From positions 2,107,283 to 2,171,282 of the forward strand of contig NW_019091362.1 in NCBI RefSeq assembly GCF_001949145.1: a stretch of 64,000 nucleotides of DNA, in the 5' to 3' direction. Below are positions 59,351 through 64,000 of the stretch, piece by piece. Below the pieces are notes generated by a model, which had not been told where the DNA came from, made no database searches, and saw only the letters and a program-made list of their open reading frames with translations. The position numbers were made by a program, and so were the translations under genes. Source of the DNA: Acanthaster planci. Its lineage: Eukaryota; Echinodermata; Asteroidea; Valvatida; Acanthasteridae. Positions within the stretch are counted from its first letter, which is position 1. Each line of letters opens with the position of its first letter.

Positions 59351-59679
59351 GATCAAAGATGACGTGACTCCAGGGAATATGGCCAACACGAAAAGGAGGG
59401 GTTAAGAACTACTTATTTATTTTGAAGTTATACAAATCCGTACATCAATTGCGCTTGGAGTGAATTAAGTAAGAAGTATTATGCAGCAATATAATCATCA
59501 TAACTTGGTGACTGCAAAACATTTGGTTAAAAATAAAAGTTGAAAATTAAGTTAGCCTTTGTCAGTTTTTGAAGTGTGTTTTTTAAAGCACTTGATTCAA
59601 CACTGCATGTTAGTGTTCTTATTTCTTTGTTCACGTGTAGTTCAAAAATCTTGTGAAAAACACACATTTTTCTGGAACA

Positions 59680-59856
59680 ATGCAAACCCATTTTTGCTGG
59701 ATATTTATAGTTATTTTCATTGACTGCTCCTCCTGTTTTTCAGACAGGGTGGAATGTTGTGTTGGCATGCCGTTTATGAGGAAGTTCAGACGTCTTCACT
59801 ACCTGGTCTGGTGTGGGCATCTTTCATACTCAAGTCCAAGGAATACTACTCTTTAA
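59680..59856 (+). CDS. Small secreted-peptide-like frame, doubtful
   Basis: From ATG 59680 to TAA 59854-59856, 58 residues: a hydrophobic start (CWIFIVIFIDCSSC) like a signal peptide, then DRVECCVGMP and a basic segment with a further Cys (RKFRRLHYLVWCGHL). I recognise no peptide family. The T-rich run and CAG at about 59734-59743 also look like a splice acceptor, so the hydrophobic stretch may just be a pyrimidine tract. Confidence 0.15.
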   Translation: MQTHFCWIFIVIFIDCSSCFSDRVECCVGMPFMRKFRRLHYLVWCGHLSYSSPRNTTL

Positions 59857-60932
59857 CAACATGCCCACTCGATGCGGGACTTATAGTTTGCAAAATTCAA
59901 ACTGCCACAAAGGGCTCTGTAGAATCTGCGAGTTTTCATCGAGGACATTGGTGTAAAGTATCGATGACCTTCGCTTTGCATAATTTTGTTCAAACTCTCA
60001 TTATTAAATTAAAAATGGAGTTAAGGTATATAATCCATAAACACCAGCTGGATATGTCTTCTAAAGTTCAATTTTGATTGGCAAAAATGTTAACTATAAC
60101 GGTATTCCGACATTTGTTTCTTTAATTCCTAGTTCCCTTTTCACTGGCTAATGATAGCATATTGTCTGAAACAATTCACCACACCATGCTTCAGATCTGG
60201 GGGAAAATGGCCTCCAACGTTAACTTCAATCTCAAGGGAGCACACTGCGTCTCACACTGAACTCCTTTGATCTCAGCCTTCAAAATGCAGACTGTATGCA
60301 GTAAGTAACGCAGAACATCTGTGAACTCGACAAGGGATAAAAGCCTATGGGTCTACTTCGTGTATACAATTGAAATAGGAACCTCTTACTCCACGGAATT
60401 GTAATGGCAAAGCCCCTGTCCAGGGACTTGCCTTCTAAAATCTTTAAAGCCTTCACAATGAAAAAATGGGATGGCCTATCGCGACCTAGAAATATCAGAT
60501 GTCCTTTTGTTTTCATTCCGAAACCGTATTTTTGATAGCTTCATTAAACCACAAACAGGTCATAATGGTTTAAGTTCTCATTATGAATGATTCGCTCCCG
60601 CCAAAGCGATTTCAACCATTAGCCAAGAAAGAGGGAAACGTGAAGAGAAAATTAAACTAATCTCAGTAAATGACTGTTACTCATCCACCAAATCACGAAA
60701 AAATCTTATCTTCAATACGAACTTGAAACAGATATGCACAATATTTTGAAAATTAATTTGGTGTAGAAATTTGTAAAAAAAAAAAGAAAGAAATTATGAC
60801 AAAATCACCTTTGTCTGCACCGTTACCGAATTATTTTGACTAACTCTCATGAGTGAGATAGGCGTTTACTGCCAAACCACAAGTGTCTCATTGAATACCA
60901 GTTTCATCTTTAGATCAATTGTTTTATTTCAG

Positions 60933-61018
60933 ATAGCCTGCATTCCATTACAGCTTATGGGTCGACTTATCCTTCTTTGGACCCAGTATTCTACTATTTT
61001 ACGAAGTCAGCTTCTAAG
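60933..61018 (+). other. Exon-like segment of unknown gene
   Basis: 86 bp bounded by a good acceptor (TTGTTTTATTTCAG) and a donor (TTCTAAG then GTAGTGAG). One frame is open throughout and reads (D)SLHSITAYGSTYPSLDPV then FYYFTKSASK, with a composition typical of real protein. It would be phase 1 in and phase 0 out. I do not recognise the family and found no neighbouring exon. Confidence 0.25.
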
Positions 61019-61485
61019 GTAGTGAGCCTTCAGCAATGCATATATGGACTTGCCTCGTTCTGTAAGTTTATTTTAATACACCGAATAAAAAGGTTTTTTT
61101 TTAAGTGAGAAAAAAATGAGAAATGCCGTCACTTTTGAGAGTTAAACAATTGAAGCATAGAAATATTACGCTTGGGCTCATTCCATGATTGTCAGCAATA
61201 ACAAAAACAACGTGACTGCCAACCATAAAGGATTAAAATTGCCGCTATTTTATAAGGCAGAGTAAGTCTGTTTGTTGAATGTTACGGGCGTAAACGGGTG
61301 ATAATGAAGAAATAAAGTAGTTATCTGGATAAAACAAAGATTTCATACCAAGATATTGGCTGATATGTACTCCGTGAACCACAGGTGAAGAGGATGTAAA
61401 AATGTCTAACCCGCACGTATAAAACGAGTTTTCAATGCATTATGTATTTCTTTTAATTAACAGGTTACTTGAAAAGGAATTAAGT

Positions 61486-61647
61486 GCCGGTTCATACCTC
61501 ACATGAAAGCTGACACGAACCGCGAATTTGTGACGTCGGATCAAATATACATACATATTCAAAACTTGAACACATTTCAACTCAGGCGAAATTTTTCGTG
61601 TCGTCCAATATTCTTCGCTTTTGCATTCGCCTGAGGTTTGAAGCGGC
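61486..61647. mobile_element. Small inverted-repeat element
   Basis: GCCGGTTCATACCTC at 61486 faces GAGGTTTGAAGCGGC ending near 61647. Similarity continues inward (GAA.GC...CGAA). AAGGCCGGTTCATACTAC near 29457 shares the terminal word and may be a solo end of the same family. Confidence 0.45.
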
Positions 61648-64000
61648 CTCAACGGCATTAATAAAAAAAAAATCTATTAAACATAGCAAATAGACTTTCT
61701 TATCAAGCAACCTAAAATGATCGCATTGCTTGTTCATAATTGAAGCGTGCTTTTATATTTTTGTTAATGATAGCAATAGAATAATGAAGCGGCATGAGTT
61801 CCAATTTAAACTCGTATTTATCAATGCTATAACAAGGGAGATAAAACAAATCACAGGAAAGGGGAAATCTTTATCGGTGTACTTAGCACACTATCAAACC
61901 AACTCGTTCCCAAATATTATATAATAATATGTTACAAGATTCAGAAGTAAACCGTTAGAGTTTGCAATGTAAGGGGTAAGACAGTGTTTTTTATGTCAGT
62001 TTCATATGTACAGAACTTAAACAGATTCTTCGTTGCACCTGTTTTCGAAAACGTTAAACACGATAAATTTCTAAGTGATACTTAAAATGCAGCCTCTACT
62101 GAAAGTATCCTTCGACAGCGACCCAGTAACAACTGTGTTTTCCAAAAGCGCGAACCATGTGTTGGGTCAAGAATTTATCATGGGAGGCGCCATATATACT
62201 GATGTGTAAATGATGATGTGTCAATTTATAACCTGTGAGACGGCAGTCCCGTGGAACCGTGCAGAGGCTAATGAGTAACTTCACCTAACTGAGGCGGTAG
62301 CTCTTGCTATGCACACCACGAGGTACTTGGTATAGTAGCAACGGCATCTGAGGATCGTATCTTCGCTTTAGACCTTCCAAAAAAGCAAGGCCGCACACTC
62401 AAGGGGTGTGGATAGGTAGAGTTAATGCCTGATTCGCAAACGGCGGTTACAAGTGACATGTATCATGTTTTGATTTTTTTAATTTATCCTCAGATCTATC
62501 TTATTCAATGTTATCTGTCAATGGGGGGGTGCCAAACCATTTGGGGTTCCAGACCCCACTTCTTTTTTAATGTTTAAATTTTAAAATTTAGATATAATAA
62601 AGCACAAATCTAAATTATTCATCGCCGTAAATAAAATCAATTTGTAGTAAACCTTCTTAATTGAGGTCATTGTATTAAAAAAACTTAACCTAACTTTGGA
62701 TTCCAAATGGCTGACTTAAGAATAAAGTCAGCTGCAGAATGGCCACTTGGGTTTCAAGGTTCCAATGACTTTTTATGAATTACATTGTTCAACCAATTCC
62801 CTAACTTACTTCAACCGACACGTCATGAATATTTACCCTGATGAAAAACATTCACTCCTTGAAGCATTTCTTCTGGTAACACGCAGTAACATATTGTTCA
62901 CGTGACAAGGGTCCTTGAGTATGTCTGCTAGTGCAATGCGCAACATAATGCGCAGCATAATGAAATTTGAACTTCTGCGTTGAAGCTGAGACATTGTCAC
63001 ACCTCAACTTGTCCTCAAAAAAATCAACTTTCAAAGACAAAGAGGAATCCAATATTTGGGCTACAGACAGTGGCGTGACTGGGAAATGTTGGGGCAGGAG
63101 GGGGACAGGGGCGCATATTTTAAAGGGTCACTGAAATCAAGCGAACTTTGGTTTTCTATTGAGATGGTGTTCATTTCAAGATGTCAAACAGTGGGACACC
63201 AAACAGCACGAACATCTACCAGGCCACTGTGACAGAGGCTACAGAGTAATATAGCGACGCATGTATTTTAAAAGTAATTAAACATCACGTCGCAGTGAAC
63301 TTTGAAGAGTCAAAAATGACACATTTAGGAGACATTGTCGAGACATTTCAAAATCATATTTTCGTTTATATTGCTGTTTTCATCCTAACCCTTTTGCTGT
63401 TTTTTAAAATCATCCGACGGTTTCTATGAGTCAAATCACAAGGAGTCTTTCCTCAAACGCTACCTTTTCGTAAAGCCTCGGCAAAAAATCGAAATCTACA
63501 ACATGGCTGAAGGTTCCGTTCTAGCAAAATGCCCAAGTGTCTAAAACAGAGTGGCGACAGGTGTCCGTAATTTGCACGGACTGCTTATTCAAAGCGAGGA
63601 CCGCCGCATTCACAGTGCGATGGCAAGGCTTTTTTGTGAACTGATATTTTATAAGCCCACTGACATCTGTCAAGTGTCTCATCAATCAAACTTTCTAATC
63701 TCCAGCTGCTGCAGAATAATTAAATCTGAGGTCTAAGTTGAAGATTTTTGTTCCTTCGAAACGGCTCGCGATTGACTTGGTAGTTTATGTCGAACAACTT
63801 TTATCTCGCTTATATAGAAATGCTGTTTTCCAAAAATGTCACTGTATTTCAATTTCATAAGCAGGTGCTGGAATAGTGACACCAGTGCTGAGTGTGGACC
63901 TCTCGTGTTTCAACGTCCATCTTCTTTTTCAAAATTCCGCAATTTCTCCCGAAAAAAATCTCAACTGATTTCCTTTGGCGTCACTGGTACCACACTTCTA

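Larger units (their letters stand above)
56271..64000. other. Non-coding DNA upstream of vasopressin-type receptor
   Basis: No protein gene is firmly supported. Possible features listed separately are a reverse-strand first exon ending at 59296, a short secreted-peptide-like frame at 59680, an exon-like segment at 60933-61018 and a small inverted-repeat element at 61486-61647. Near 63068 a CAGTGGCGTGACTGGG stretch resembles a hAT-type end. Confidence 0.5.

Noticed and set aside
1-64000. tRNA or rRNA genes, CRISPR arrays, operons or prokaryotic signals
   Set aside because: No internal tRNA promoter boxes with cloverleaf potential, no regularly spaced repeats with unique spacers and no clustered bacterial-style genes were seen; the window is animal nuclear DNA.

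Overview
The window is animal nuclear DNA: AT-rich, with very little coding sequence, long introns, GT-AG (and one GC-AG) splice sites and many small transposon remnants. The two recognisable genes are neuropeptide G-protein-coupled receptors whose relatives occur across bilaterians. Their resemblance to both vertebrate and protostome forms, and the frequent TAGGCCTA octamer, suggest an invertebrate deuterostome (hemichordate, echinoderm or cephalochordate). I cannot choose among these from the sequence alone.

Layout. 1-26.3 kb: no protein gene I can support. It holds a GC-rich, CpG-rich stretch ending in a perfect splice donor (about 5.22-5.83 kb, a possible promoter and untranslated first exon), a 3 x 31 bp tandem repeat, hAT-like termini and other repeats. 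26.6-42.4 kb, + strand: a complete nine-exon receptor of the neuropeptide S / crustacean cardioactive peptide (NPS/CCAP) type, 445 residues. Its introns carry foldback elements, a Penelope-like retroelement fragment with a GIY-YIG motif, and clusters of TGACGTCA octamers. 42.4-48.2 kb: the 3' UTR, then non-coding DNA with several inverted-repeat elements. 48.2-49.0 kb, - strand: a decayed, intron-retaining copy of the next gene. 54.6-56.3 kb, - strand: a complete two-exon vasopressin/oxytocin-type receptor, 434 residues, whose only coding intron lies between TM6 and TM7 as in vertebrate members. 56.3-64 kb: upstream DNA of that gene, with a possible first exon near 59.3 kb and an unexplained exon-like segment near 60.95 kb.

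How the parts relate. Both receptors belong to the vasopressin-like branch of rhodopsin-class GPCRs and would sit in the plasma membrane, binding secreted peptides and signalling through G proteins. They lie tail to tail about 12 kb apart, with the pseudogene between them. Vasopressin/oxytocin and NPS/CCAP receptors are usually treated as sister families, so this linkage may be a remnant of their origin by local duplication. A second, later duplication of the vasopressin/oxytocin-type gene (unit about 6 kb, same orientation) left the pseudogene and a matching flanking segment.

Coding exons were assembled by eye from splice signals, reading phase and family resemblance; no alignment or transcript data were available.
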